Position numbers and translations under genes: made by a program. The notes under the pieces were generated by a model, which saw only the letters and a list, made by a program, of their open reading frames with translations, did not search any database and was not told the DNA's origin. Source: Mimachlamys varia (taxonomy: Eukaryota; Mollusca; Bivalvia; Pectinida; Pectinidae). Taken from it: 64,000 nucleotides of DNA. Numbering within the stretch: the stretch's first letter is position 1; each line of letters begins with the position of its first letter. The stretch spans positions 35,111,001-35,175,000 of the forward strand of contig OX392538.1 in assembly GCA_947623455.1 (NCBI GenBank), read 5' to 3'. Below are positions 20,700 through 32,605 of this stretch, in pieces.

Positions 20700-22478
20700 T
20701 GTAGGAAAGAACAACGGTGCATTTCATTATTTTTTAATTTTTTAAGTTTTGCTTTTTTATCCTGACAGCATGAAAAGAGTTTAATTGTTTGCTCTTCATT
20801 ATTGTTCCAGTGTAGCATACGCATTGTTTGTGCTCTTTTCATAATTTGATAAAAAAAAAATCCAAAAAAACAATTGTGTTATTAAAAACATAGATCCTCA
20901 AGGGCAATCTGCATTTCGTATCCAATTAGTGTCGATCAACCGTCTGACCCTCTTTGATACAAGCCGTATACAATACCAACGAATCGGCAAAAGGGAACCA
21001 CGTGTTTAAAAGCCAAAGCTGTATAGTTAATCATGAAATTGAAACAAATAGGTCCAGGGCGCCAGTCAGCCATCATGGTAAGATATCATACTGCATAGTC
21101 AACGTTGACATTGAACAAATTACATTGAAATGTCTCTTGACGTTGTTGAAGAAGACAAAACAATGATTGTTCAAGCAATAACCTACAGTCAACAATGATA
21201 TTTGCCGTGCAATATTTGGATGAAATATAAACAATAAGGCACAGGAACAATAACTATGCAAATGAGTCTTGTTACTTTGGCAACACTGTAATGACGTCAT
21301 AATTTCTATGAAGTCACGTTATTGTTTATGGCGTCACTCTGTTGTCGCATCTATGCAAAATGTTTCTTTCGTTGTAGAGGAGAATCCTTGAAAATAAATT
21401 GTAATCTTGTTCAAGTAGCATTCAAATTAACAACTGAGATTAATAAATTGAATATTTCATGAGCACGTGTATCTATATAATGTTTCCTTTCTATCTTAAA
21501 CCTATGTTACTGTAGTTTGGTTGGGGAAAGGAATTTGTAACCACAGAATTGATGTCACTTTTAATTAATATAATCATCAAGACATTTCACTGAATCAAAT
21601 TTGTTTTGGGAACAGTAGCTACAAAAACCGACGTATTTACTTGTGACCAAAAGGAAGTACTGCCACAAAGCGTAAATACTTACTAATTTTACACAAAATG
21701 AAATTAGCGGATTATTGTTATGTTAAAAAACTACAAACCTACAGGCATACTTTCGGTATAAAGGCAGGAATCATAATGTTTTGTTTTTTGGTTTGAATTC
21801 GATATGTCATTTTTCCTGTTATTTTAATACCGTTTAAGTCGTATATAACAAAATACACGCTGACATATTTCGTAAATACAGTTTGTTGACCTAACTTCCC
21901 GCAAGTACAGTGCAAAGTTATATATAACTATATCACGTGGTTTCAGTTTTGCTTTAATACATCATGTTATGATCAGATATAATACGTTTTCTATTAAACG
22001 CCGATATCAATCAATCATTTTTATTCATGCTACTTGCGATAAAGATGATATCAGACCAAAGCGACCCTGTATTTTATCATGCAATGCACATTCCCATTAG
22101 GGATTGACGCGTGAATAAAGAGTGCGTATTTCTGTGCGCGTGACCTATTTAGTGTTTGATTGACAGTGACACTGCACACTTTTAGCTACAGTGTTGATCG
22201 ATTGCCACGTGACCGTTACTTGACGGGAACATACAGTATCAGACGCAAATGTATTACGCATTCCGTGTAAACAAAACGACACATTGTCAATTTAGAAAAA
22301 GAAACAAACATACACATTAGTTTGTTTATTATGTACTTTATTTATGTAAATTGAACACGTGCGTTCGGAGGTTTGCATGTGGAAACAAATACTAGAGTAC
22401 GTATGTACTGTCCATTTCATCAAGTACGTACAAAAACCTGCTGATAATACATGTGTAACTTTTATATTGAAAACTTAT
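20700..22478. other. AT-rich DNA with one candidate regulatory stretch
   Basis: Short frames at 20954-21300 are unsupported. The stretch 22080-22290 is non-repetitive. It contains TGATTGACAG at 22157-22166, which is an exact PBX-MEIS-type composite sequence, and a CACGTG E-box at 22206-22211. This is compatible with a cis-regulatory element but could be chance. Confidence 0.35.
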
Positions 22479-22479
22479 A

Positions 22480-22692
22480 AAAAAAAGAGGATACAGAAGC
22501 ATCAGCAAAACCATTTCCCGAGCTCGTAATCCATTTAGCTAGGGGCAAAATAGAGACAAAGGACATATCTAAATGGCAACCTTTGTAAAAGTTGAAGAGA
22601 ATAGGACCAGATATCGCGTAAGGGTAAGCATCTTCTGCTTCATCGACCGCATCCGCCATGTAAATATTGGTAACATCCACTGAAACAAAAAC
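22480..22692 (-). mobile_element. Family A retroelement, 3' fragment (minus)
   Basis: The minus strand carries GTTACCAATATTTACATGGC, GCGGTCGATGAAGCAGAAGA, GATATGTCCTTTGTCTC and TCGGGAAATGGTTTTG. It is moderately diverged but keeps an 82-codon frame (DVTNIYMADAVDEAEDAY, then ILPLA). Confidence 0.75.
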
Positions 22693-22699
22693 ATTGAAA

Positions 22700-23898
22700 G
22701 ATTTTAGCAAACTAACCTCTAGAGGTGCATTAACTTTAAATTAATGGAATAGAAGATGAGGATGAAGCAACGAAGGATTGAGTTTACCCGGTTGGATGGA
22801 TAATTACATTGATAGTGATGCAGAATTATTGGTTACCAAATAATTCTAAATGAATTGATGAGAAAAATTAAACATTGCGTTTTTTTTATTCTATGTTAAG
22901 AGATATCTCACCATACCGTAGGACATTATCACTTATATGGTACGTCCGCCAGTGTAGCAAGACGCAATAACTCTTTCTACTAAAAGCCACCCAAACGAAC
23001 AAAAGGACAAGCATGTCATATCTAGTTTTCATTTGAACGTGAACGAAGCACTAAAGCGTTGTCCTCTAAATCTATGATATTCCATAGGCTATCCGTGGTC
23101 TGTCTAACTTAAATGACATAATAATGTTATATTAAAATTCTATTATAGAGATACGGTCATGTTCTTAAAAATGCATAGACCAACCTAAAATACCACACAT
23201 TGAACTAAAATTGAAACGGAAGAAATTTGAAACAAAATGTGGAACGAAAAAACAGGCACAAGGAATTAATTGAGGGATCGTTCTTTAATCATGGCAAATA
23301 TAAATTATAAACATTTAAAATTTAATAGTTTGAAAATTACATATATTGCAAACAAACCCCAACATTGTGTTGAGTTCAAACCGTAACAACGCGTACATTT
23401 CCACTTGCAAAGACTTTCAGTTTTACAGTACTGTGTAACATAAAGTAACAAAACGTTGAAATAAAAAGAAAAAAGAAAAAAAATGCCAGGTATCCCTTAT
23501 AAACAGTATCTAAAAAATCGAAGGATTCCTCGCTTTATATACAAATCTTCTCTATATCGGTATCTTTGTGGTGCGTCACAACAAAGCCGAAGATACATGC
23601 TGGTCCATTTGATTGGTTCCAGCTGGACATCAATAAATCTGACCCGTTACTGAGTTGATGCCTGTTCTGTAAAGATTACGGATAAGCTTCACCCAAATCA
23701 ACGTAGGTCATTCCTACCATTTTGATACCAGGCGATGTCTTTTATTATCTTGTATCACAAAGATCAAAAGCTAGAAACAGGCGGTTGTAGTTTTTGAAAG
23801 CAATTGAGTCCTTTCAGCTGCCGTGGGTAAAATCCTTCGGTTATGTCCGACACTTCTATCCAAAGTACGAACTGTTTCATTTTTGAAACAATCCTTTT
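22700..23898. other. AT-rich DNA, no gene recognised
   Basis: The stretch 23490-23850 is somewhat more GC-balanced and not shared with other parts of the window. Frames there are short and lack clear splice signals. Confidence 0.4.
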
Positions 23899-23901
23899 AT
23901 C

Positions 23902-24045
23902 AGTTATATAAAGTTTATTTTACACAACCAATAAATGTTTTGTATGACGTTTTGATGACTGGTACAATGTGTACCCACATCGCACTAGGCATCGGAACGT
24001 CATATAAAACATTTATTGGTTGTGTAAAATAAACTTTATATAACT
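23902..24045. repeat. 144-bp foldback element (50-bp inverted arms)
   Basis: Arms at 23902-23951 and 23996-24045 are reverse complements with one visible mismatch. They enclose 44 bp that themselves hold a small GGTAC/GTACC hairpin. The arms carry TTTTACACAACCAATAAATG. No coding. A MITE-type foldback element, or a cruciform-forming inverted repeat. Confidence 0.92.
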
Positions 24046-24194
24046 AATACTCTCCAAACGGAAGAAACTGTTTACAAATGAATCCTTTTATCGACATTGT
24101 GAATAGGATGAGTAGTGGAGCTTGGCTGGGTCGATCGTCGGCTTCCAGGACGCTGAATGGATGTGACATGGACTTGGAGGTGAGCTAGATGTAC

Positions 24195-24340
24195 ATGGCA
24201 GATGAAGCAGAATACGCCTACCATTTTGGAACAGCAAGGTGTATTATCTTTCATTTGTTGCAAGGTTCAACTAGTGAAACTTTCCTCTGTTCATATTTCT
24301 CCTAGTCTAATCAATTAAAATTAGAATTATAGTTTGACTT
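24195..24340 (+). mobile_element. Family A retroelement, diverged 3' fragment
   Basis: The landmarks TACATGGCAGATGAAGCAGA, GAAACTTTCCTCTGTTCATA and CTAGTCTAATCAATTAAAAT follow A-family order with many changes. It is an old copy directly left of TIR element G copy 2. Confidence 0.55.
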
Positions 24341-24344
24341 CCTG

Positions 24345-24620
24345 GATATCTAAGGGATATTCTCACCTTGCTCTCTACATCCCTTGAATATGCCATGGCA
24401 AAACTAAAGGTACGAAGATAGCGAATTGATTAGTCCCAGGTGAAGAAAATCCTGACCAATCGCTAGGCTGATATTTGTCTTTTAAGACTTCAAAGGAGCG
24501 ACACCGGATTTCAAAGCTTGTCAACGTTTACCGTTATGAAACAATCATATTCTTTTGATGTCCCTCTTCTTGCCTCATGAAAGAGATGGCGCACACTTTG
24601 CCATATTTCAGGGTTGTGGT
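24345..24620. mobile_element. TIR element G, copy 2 (opposite orientation, diverged)
   Basis: Matches the reverse complement of 16076-16390 through CTGGATATC, CACCTTGCTCTCTACA, CCCAGGTGAAGAAAAT, TTTGTCTTTTAAGACT, CAAAGGAGCGACACCG and TTCTTTTGATGT. The termini are more eroded than in copy 1. Confidence 0.65.
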
Positions 24621-25169
24621 GTAGTTTGCATAGGTATGTATACATCCTAGTTATCGAGGATGATAGTTTTGTTGATGTTCATGTTGTATTCTATGATTTT
24701 TGTTCAAGACTGTGTTTGAATCGAGTTTGGAAGGTCCCGTGTTCGAACCCTGATCACCCATGTCATTTTCCCACTTGTCATAGGATGTATAACAACAATA
24801 TTTATTATCACCATATAAAAAAACAACAAGAAGTAAGCATAATTTCTAATTGTATAACGAAAACATTAATTGGTTGATTCGCGTTTGTTTCATCTTGTAC
24901 CAATACAACTTAGCTCCTATTCTATATGTCATTCACATTTCATTGTGTAAATTTTCATTTTTTTTTTGCTGTTAAGGTTGGAACTCCTTTAATTCGAAGA
25001 TTCTATTTAATTCGAAGTATTTCGTCTGTCCTGGCAAAACCCTACACTAAACGAATACCCGAATAGATCAGAATTCGAATAATCCGGAAAATTTTGAGAT
25101 AACATGGCTCGACTCCATTTTAGCGGTAGTACATGGATTCTGAAACAATGCACTGAAAGGAATTATGTA

Positions 25170-25475
25170 AAACTTGCTTCACATTTTCGTAGTGCACGTT
25201 TTGAAATTATACAGAACTAGTTTAATTTTATTTCATTTTACTAAATTCATAAAAATTAAAAGGGTTTTACGCACCTGACCCTTCTGCTTCTACATTAATT
25301 TAGAAATTTTTGGATTCCAACCTTTTTGGCCCCTAGCATCACTGAAGAGTCCTAGGAGGAAGAAACAGCTGTATGGTGCAGTTTAATTCATTTCTTCGTC
25401 GTACTGTATATGTTACTAAATTTGAAAGGTGCAGCACATGTGTGTGTTACGTCATCTTCAGTTAGAGCAAGCAAT
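25170..25475 (+). mobile_element. Family B hammerhead element
   Basis: A well-preserved B unit: ACATTTTCGTAGTGCACG leader, GGGTTTTACGCACCTGACCC, GCTTCTACATTAATTTAG, GGCCCCTAGCATC, hammerhead, GCAGTTTAATTCATTTCTTC, ACTGTATATGTTACTAAATT, and a GTGTGTTACGTCATC end. It serves as a reference for element order in this family. Confidence 0.85.
25336..25379 (+). ncRNA. Hammerhead ribozyme, core intact (family B)
   Basis: GCATCA (25336-25341), core CTGAAGA (25342-25348), GTCC with loop TAGGA (25349-25357), GGAA in place of GGAC (25358-25361), GAAA (25362-25365), CAGCTGTA (25366-25373), then TGGTGC (25374-25379), which pairs with GCATCA using one G-U wobble. Cleavage would follow GUA at 25373. The only flaw is loss of the G-C pair at the base of stem II, which would lower activity. 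Stem III has a C-G pair closing a palindromic AGCU, as in minimal type I hammerheads thought to work better as dimers. Confidence 0.85.
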
Positions 25476-25530
25476 CTTTTATGCAGTCATGAGTCCCTGC
25501 AGAGCCTTATTTTGTCTTGGTTCCGTTCTA

Positions 25531-25780
25531 ATCTACCCTCGATTACTTTTGTTTTTCTGTGTGTGTTGCAGGAGTGGTGTATTTCTTTCTATTACATGTA
25601 TATGTTCACCTACCGTTAAGCGTAAGCCTCAACATTAATTGCAATAATGCTTATCTACCTACGATTACTTTTGTTTTTCTACGTGTGTTGAAAGAGTGGT
25701 GTATTTCTGTCTATTACATTTATGTGTTCACTTACCGTTAAGCTTAAGCTTTAGCATTGATTGCAAATAATGCATACGCA
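25531..25780 (+). repeat. Tandem duplication, two units of about 125 bp
   Basis: A block beginning CTACCCTCGATTACTTTTGT at 25531 is repeated from 25659 (CTACCTACGATTACTTTTGT). Both halves continue with GAGTGGTGTATTTCT, CTATTACAT and TACCGTTAAGC. Overlapping 60-69 codon frames in it are by-products. Confidence 0.85.
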
Positions 25781-26059
25781 TTAGGTAGAAAAGGATTGTT
25801 ACTAAGCTCACTAGATACACATGTATATTCCTTTAGAGTTCCAATTAATTACAATAGATACAAGACACACTCTCTCACAGAAATCAATACTGCACAGAAA
25901 ACAGAAAAAAAATAAGCAACGTCATCTATTAACAAACACAGACAGGAAATCGAAAGGAACGGGAAACACGAAAACAAAAGAAAATTCATTTGAAAAAAGA
26001 GAAAAAGAGAAAAATATAGAATACACCTTTGACGGGAAAGGTTATGACGGGTACCAAGC

Positions 26060-26750
26060 ATGATACAGGAAAGGTTTTTCTGCCAATCGTTGGAGAGGTA
26101 ACATGTAGGCGACATTAAGCTCTTGATGACGAAGCATTTCACACCTAACAACCTTGCCACGGAGTTCTCTGTCAACAAAACAGGTAAGGGAAAATTAAGT
26201 ACCCACTTAATCCACAAACATTGTACATTTCGTTATTCAAGGCCAAGTAGATAGGGAAATCTATTTATGTGGAACTGTTTCAAATACTTCCCTTTCAGTG
26301 ATGGTTAATAATCAGATCCCCGCTTTGAATCATGACTGTGCCTTTTAAATTGTTTACTGACATCTTCTTAACCAAGTAAATTGTATAACATTCAAGAACG
26401 ACGGATAGGGATGATTTAAAGACCTAGATAAATGTTAACAAGGTTCATTTCAGATTTTTTTCTCAAAAATATCTTTTCATTGGCAACATGCCAGTATCAC
26501 AATTGTGGTTTAATGACGTAAGCGAAATGCAAATGTTTATATAATTGTTTATTTGTACACGAATGGCAGTTCCCAAGTAACGCCCAATTTATGATAATAA
26601 ACACATCATTTTTATAATAATAAACACAAAATATCTATTTAGTTAAAAGAAAGAAGGATTGAGCCTAACTTCATTGATATAAATATATCATTCAGGTCTT
26701 ATAATGGAAATATCGAATTGATTAATAAAAATCTAAAACATACCCCTTGC
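26060..26750. other. AT-rich DNA, no gene recognised
   Basis: The 122-codon minus-strand frame ending at 25849 overlaps the left edge here. Its hydrophobic composition reflects the A/T-rich sequence, and no domain is visible. Confidence 0.4.
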
Positions 26751-26754
26751 CTTT

Positions 26755-26955
26755 TCCCCTATTTTAGGGCTTCGTTTTGCTTGTACATAAGTTTAGAAAA
26801 TTTCGATTACCACCTTTTGCCCTTAGCAGCATAATAAGTCCTAGAAGGACGAAGTAGATGTATCGTGTAGCTTAATTCATTTTTGCGACATACTGTATCT
26901 AATTCAGAAATTTAAAATGTGCAGCATGTGTGTGTGTTACATCATCTTTCCAGAT
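26755..26955 (+). mobile_element. Family B hammerhead element, degraded
   Basis: Collinear with other B copies (AAAATTTCGATTACCACCTT, TTAGCAGCATAATAAGTCCT, GGCA/GACATACTGTATC, GCAGCATGTGTGTGTGTTAC). The ribozyme at 26827-26870 has lost CTGANGA (AATAA remains), and its return strand is changed. Inactive. Confidence 0.7.
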
Positions 26956-27670
26956 TTATAATTACACATAGTGATTGTAATACATATATATCTCTTTTGC
27001 GTACAAAGTAATGCATTAACAGAATGAATGTTGAAAAGCAACAAAATGTAATTTCAATAAGACATAGCATTAATACGAACGGTTAATATTACAATCACAA
27101 TAAATCCTTGACAACTACTGTTTGACAATATTGAGTGTAATTGTAGTGTAATGACGCAATTTGAAGCGCTTTGCGCCCAACTTCTCTATGATTCCTTTTA
27201 TTACGGTTATATTTTTTCTCTTTGATTTGTTAATCGATACAAATATGATTTAGATGTTCATTGCAGTTTTTATTGTTACAAAACCAGTATAGTATTTATG
27301 ACAATCTAGTTTTATTTGCAATGATATAAACGACAGCGTTTTGAATTGAGCACTTACCCACTTATATATTGGGTGTAGGAGGCGTATCAATAAACCATGA
27401 ACCCATTATTCGTGTAAATAGCACATGCTGACGCGTATTCTCATAAGACTATGCCGTTTTTGTGTCTACTCTACAGAACAGAATGTAATAGAATCAAGTC
27501 TTTGTACGCCGCTGAAGAGGCAATCGATCCAGTTTAGCGAAGTGGCAGCTCAGCACATTCTCGTTATTGATCGATTTCTGGAAGGCCCTTGTACATATAC
27601 CTGCCTAGATCTAAACCGTAATCACACACCGCAGTCACGTCTGTACATGTGATGTGCGTAAAAAAATACT

Positions 27671-28005
27671 TTCAGACGTATGAATAATGGTCGATGTGGA
27701 CGGTGTTGTGACGTCACCGTATGTGAATGTCGTCACGATTTTCTACCTCTTAAAATAAGAAAAAAACATTTTTTTTGTAAATGTCACATTATTCTTTCAG
27801 ACGTATAAAAATGTGTCGATGTTGTTGGCGGTGTTGTGACGTCACAGTATGTGAATGTTGTCACGTTTTTCTACCACTTGACATAAAAAAACAAACATAA
27901 AATATTGCTTTTTAAATGACACATTATTCTTACAGACGTTTAAAAATGTGTCGATGTTGTTGGCGGTGTTGTGACGTCACAGTATGTGAATGTCGTCACG
28001 ACTTT
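27671..28005 (+). repeat. Three tandem units of about 130 bp, each with a CRE palindrome
   Basis: Units start near 27671, 27798 and 27932. Each has CAGACGT, GTCGATG, GGTGTTGTGACGTCAC and GTATGTGAATG. Perfect TGACGTCA (CRE/ATF-type) sites are at 27709-27716, 27837-27844 and 27972-27979. The CRE core and its surroundings are better conserved than the AT-rich linker. Function is unproven. Confidence 0.85.
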
Positions 28006-28009
28006 CACA

Positions 28010-28855
28010 TTTGAAATGAAAGCCAGACACATATAGATTACATTGTCACGTTCTGTGGGTAGACAAATTTCCATAATATGTCTACTGACATGTGTAGAAT
28101 AACCTTATATAAAACGTTTACAACAAAATTGATGATTTTCTTTTGTATCAGAGTTACGTCACGTTATTGTGTGATGAGTTTGTTTATATTGTATCAATAT
28201 CCATGTTGCAGAATTTGCTGCCTGTTGTATCAGATCATCGTTCATACAGTATAATAAAAAAAATAAAAAAAAAATACGTACCATGCATGTTATAATTCAG
28301 AAGCTAAACTGCTGGTAGGTCTAATCAAAAGAGAAAAAAAAAGAAAGAAAAAAATAATGATGGAATGGGGAACACGATAGGGCTTTACACTACTAACAAA
28401 AACGCTTGCCTACATTCTTGGAGAGAAATTCTAATGGAAAGCAAATGTAATATGGAGCACGCGAGACAAAGACTGCAGTTTGACTATCTTCAGTGCAATG
28501 CATATGTGCCTATCTTGTGTAACTAGAATTTATAACACATTGCATTACGGTTGGGATTATTCCAACAATACAGCATGTATGCCTCTTGATAATTGGCATT
28601 AAACAACACAGGAGCTATTTCTGTGCTACGAAGTAAGAAAAAACTGTTGATAACGATAGCAAATGTTACATAGTAGTGATTCTTCATCTTGGCCTACAAC
28701 GATATATATCAACGTTTTTGATTGGTTAAAATGCCGAAACATGTATGTGCATTTCATGTACATCAGCCGCCATTTAATTGGTTAAAAATGATTTATAAAA
28801 CTACACTTGTATGAGATATTTCGACACTATTACACAACTGCTTCATTTGGTCTTT
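28010..28855. other. AT-rich DNA with A-rich simple repeats
   Basis: Poly-purine/A-rich stretches at 28255-28275 and 28328-28355. Nothing else recognised. Confidence 0.5.
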
Positions 28856-28859
28856 GTTC

Positions 28860-29290
28860 AATTGAATTCTATTCAATTTATGTCGCCGATAATTCGTTAT
28901 ACTAAGGCTTGCTCCGAATAATGTGATTTTTCTGATGGCTGTCGGCTGCTCACAAAAAGCGTCCGTAACAAGTATTCGAGAGATACTGGTTAAGTATGCG
29001 CAAATGTTGTGGTCGCAAATTTAGTCTCAATGAGAACTATTTTGCGACCTTTTATGAAAGGATGTTGGACGTTTTTGAGTATGTTATTATTGTTCTCAAT
29101 TTAGGATAGATGTTAACAAGATAAACATGTCGGGTGTCATCGATGAAGCAGAAGACGCTTACTCTTTCGAAACACCTGGTCTTATTTTCTTTACTTTTTC
29201 CAATGTCTCCATGTGAAGTTGTCCTATATCATCTCGTGTTCCTTGTTTGATCCATTTTGAGTTCTTTGATGGTTTCATTTTCCATTGGCC
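28860..29290 (+). mobile_element. Family A retroelement, fragment with reverse-transcriptase end
   Basis: Begins with a badly eroded version of the last part of the reverse transcriptase (AAGGCTTGCTCCGAATAATG, GATTTTTCTGATGGCTGTCG, GACGTTTTTGAGTATG, parallel to 9060-9245). It continues with GTGTCATCGATGAAGCAGAA and ends near GAGTTCTTTGATGG. Frames are broken by indels. Confidence 0.75.
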
Positions 29291-29609
29291 CCCCGAATTA
29301 TCCTATTTTTTTTTCATTGTGTTAATATTTATATTAATTATTTCTAGGGCACATCATACTTTATGGCGTAGCTATATTTTAAGAGATATGTGTGCCTGGG
29401 AGTGCAGGGGGCGCACGCTTTAGGCTACTGCAGTGCTATACAAAACCTAAAATGAAAAGTGCAGCAAAGTAAAAGAAGTTTCAACGTTCAGATTAATGAT
29501 AACCAAATGAACGTTATGTGTATTGTAGTCAGATTCTAGTAATCTGGGAATGGTTATATGCATTATGTTTGGCTTTGATGTTATATTAATTACTTATTCA
29601 AGAAATTCT

Positions 29610-29720
29610 CTTTAGTCTCCATGTAAATATTTCCTTTGTTCCTTTTTTGTCCCTAGTTTGATCGATTTTGAGTTCGGATTATGGTTTTGTTGACGCTTTG
29701 GTATTCTCTGTTTTTTTTTA
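29610..29720 (+). mobile_element. Family A retroelement, 3'-end fragment
   Basis: Starts at TAGTCTCCATGTAAATATTT and runs through GATCGATTTTGAGTTCGGAT and GTTTTGTTGACGCTTTGG to TATTCTCTG plus a T run. This is a very short 5'-truncated insertion keeping the canonical end. Confidence 0.8.
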
Positions 29721-30086
29721 TTCTTTAAGCAAACACAACTTTTTTCTTTACAATTTGAGTGACATATATCATTCTCAGTTACTTATTCATCAAAAGATGT
29801 AACCATGTGCTGCTATTACACTGCATATAATAAATCTCAGGTTGGGGCTCATTAATATACTACTATCAATCAACATAAAACATTGCAGCCGAATGCAATT
29901 CAAATAACTCAAACTTTTCATCTCTGTTTTCAATATGCTGTACTTCAATTCAACACGCTCACTCTAAGTTAAAAAATGTAACTTAGACTATTTGTATATA
30001 CTTTGGGAAACAGAGTATCTATAAAATAATAATTGTATTAAAGGGAAATTAAGTATCCTCCCTGATCAAAAACTATTTCAATCAGG

Positions 30087-30250
30087 TACTGTAAAATCGT
30101 AAATTGTCTTGTCGCTGAACCTTTGAGGTTTTCTAAAAGAAACCCTATGTTTTTGTTAACTAGTGGACAATTGAATTTATTTGTTGTTTAAGTGCATCCA
30201 CGAAATAAACGAAAATAAAACTCCCACGTGAAATAATGAACTAACAGTAT
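30087..30250. mobile_element. Small TACTGT-ended element, tentative
   Basis: Left end TACTGTAAAATCG and right end CTAACAGTA, with CCACGAAATAAACGAAAATA inside. This is reminiscent of the TACTGTAAA family. The termini match only partly. Confidence 0.4.
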
Positions 30251-30699
30251 AAATACTGTACAACTATACTAGTATTTATACGACTACACATAATTTTTTT
30301 TTCAAAAAATGTCATTACAGATGTAACATTGCGAATAACCATCAGAGAAGTATCAAGAAATTGTGCAAAAAATGATCGAGACTGTTACAGCTGAATACAA
30401 AACTAAAACATTGTAAATTGAAAATGATAAGTAAAAAAAAATACATATTGTAAATTTGTTCATTGTCCCCGCTTTAAACCTTTGCAGTTTACCTTAATGA
30501 AGAATTTCACACGCCAGGTTTTTAAAAAAAACTAAATCATAACACCCGCTTTATATCCCATCCTATTTGTTTTACATGTATGACACGTTTGATCTACATT
30601 ACATTAGTCTTTCATTGATATGCATGTATATAGATAAGAGTCAAGTTCCATCTTCCCAGGGCACCGCGGGTTGTTAATACATCGTTATTGTGTAAGATA

Positions 30700-31140
30700 A
30701 ATAAGAGAAAACCGAAGTGTCAACAAAATCATACTGCAAACTTAAAATCGATTAAACCAGGGGCAAAATATGAACAAAGGAAAGATTTACATGGAGACTC
30801 TTGTAAAAGTACAAGAGAATAAGGCCAGGTGTCCCGGAAGAGTAAGCGTCATCTGCTTCATCGACGACACTCGCAATGTAAATCTTTGTCACATCCATGT
30901 AAACATCAAGTTCTCAAAATGAGAACCGAGTAACATTGTCAATCACAACGAGTAAACACACTAATGAGCATACTCATAAACGTCAATCTTCATATCACTT
31001 AAAGATACAGAATATTTTTCAATGAAACAAAAATGGCGACCATAAAACTTACCCATAGTTCTGATCAAACTGCATCTCTCGAATCCTTGTGTTGTTAGTT
31101 TGTTTGTCAGTTGTCGACATCGATCACGAAATTAGTTTAG
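30700..31140 (-). mobile_element. Family A retroelement with reverse-transcriptase C-terminal remnant (minus)
   Basis: The minus strand gives the end of the reverse transcriptase (AGTTTGATCAGAACTATGGG, TTTTATGGTCGCCATTTTTG), the post-stop segment CATTAGTGTGTTTACTCGTT, GTGTCGTCGATGAAGCAGAT, CAAGAGTCTCCATGTAAATC, then GGTTTAATCGATTTTAAG and the TTTGTTGACAC end. A long, relatively well-kept copy without an intact frame. Confidence 0.8.
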
Positions 31141-31144
31141 TGAG

Positions 31145-32325
31145 TCCACATACCTGAATCGATCTACACTTTCAATATTTCACTACTCAAGATTGACTCA
31201 ATGCAACTGCCAAATGTAACCCGTTGCATTTGCTGATTAACTAAGCTAGATTGAAAATGGCTGGGCTTCGAAGTTCACGTTGAATTTCTTTCAAGACCAA
31301 CTCAATTCATCACCCCATGAAATCGACCAAAACCAGTCTAAATTCTTAAATATGATTATAAAAATGGAACTTGTGAGCAAACAGAGATGTTTGAAAAATA
31401 TGGATTGTTTTTTTTTTGCCTTACATAAGTTGTACTTATCAGAATAAACTTTCATTAAACCAATAGTATAATTTATTTGTTTAGGATTTTAATTACTCGT
31501 AGCAATATTCAAGGTCAAACGAGAAGAGGGGCTGTTCCTGAATGACAGAAATAATGTATTGATTTCAAAACTGAACGCTACTAGCTTCGACTTTCAAAAT
31601 GTCAAATATTTCGCCTTTATATTAATAAAAACATGTATGCATAACCCTCTTATACGAGTTTAATTCTTCAAATAATATCAGTATCAATATGTCGAGACTT
31701 TTAAACCATTATGACAAAGATATACCGCTATTGATCCACATTTTATAATATCATAGACTTCATACCCCGATGAATGCGACATGTATTCAAGGATAAGCTC
31801 GTAAACCGAACAATATATACAACAAGCTCGATAATAAGATCCATTCAGTGGTTTATCGTATCGATAGCAATACTGGTGTACCGATTGTACGTGCTATGTC
31901 ACGAACTACCCCGTGTGTGGTCACTGCTGTAGCAGAGCGCTTTTGTTATTGAGGACATATCAGAAACAGACCATAAATCAAATTAGCATAATTGGTTAAT
32001 TAATTAGGAGGGCTGACTACTTCTCCGTTAAGAATGACAGTATGTAGTTATAAATATGGGTTTGTTGTCTACTTGTTGTGAAGCAATTTAACGGCATGAT
32101 CATGTTAGTTTGTCAGATAAACCATTACTTACCACGGAATGAAATAATACAAACTTGGTAGTGTGAGCGATGGTAATAAATACATCAATATCAACTTTAT
32201 CTAGTAGAAGCACTAACAATAACAGCGGTAGTGGTAAGCGTGGTGGTTGTAATATCGTGGTACATTCTACTGGTAAAGTATAGCAGTAGAAGTTTGAGCA
32301 ATGACATTATTTGTGGTGATAGTGA
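31145..32325. other. AT-rich DNA, no gene recognised
   Basis: No frame of note. A short GGTGGTTGTAATATCG-type low-complexity patch lies around 32210-32330. Confidence 0.5.
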
Positions 32326-32329
32326 TAGT

Positions 32330-32605
32330 ATATACACATTTTCGTAGTACACGATTTTAAATTATACATAACTAGTTTAAGTTTACTTGTAATTTGTAAT
32401 TAAAGCGATTTTACGCACCTGACCCTTCTGCTTCTATATCGGATTGGAAATGGTGGATTCCCACCTTTTGGCACCAAGAATCACTCAACAGTTCTGGGAG
32501 GACGAAACAGCTGTATGATGTAGTTTAATTCACTTTTTCGGCATACTGTGTCTATTACTAAATTTAAAAGATGCAGCATATGTGTGTGTTACGTCATACA
32601 TAGTA
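32330..32605 (+). mobile_element. Family B hammerhead element, degraded ribozyme
   Basis: Well-aligned B unit (CATTTTCGTAGTACACGATT, GCGATTTTACGCACCTGACC, GGCATACTGTGTCTATTACT, GTGTGTGTTACGTCAT). In the ribozyme at 32476-32522 the core has become CTCAACA and the stem II 5' strand GTTC. GAAA and CAGCTGTATGATG remain. Inactive as it stands. Confidence 0.8.

Noticed and set aside
24690..24800. tRNA-like B-box (GTTCGAACCC) suggesting a tRNA gene or SINE head
   Set aside because: No matching A-box and no cloverleaf can be drawn, so a single 10-base match is insufficient.
25849..26217. 122-codon minus-strand frame
   Set aside because: Composition is dominated by residues of T-rich codons and no motif is visible. 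Treated as chance.
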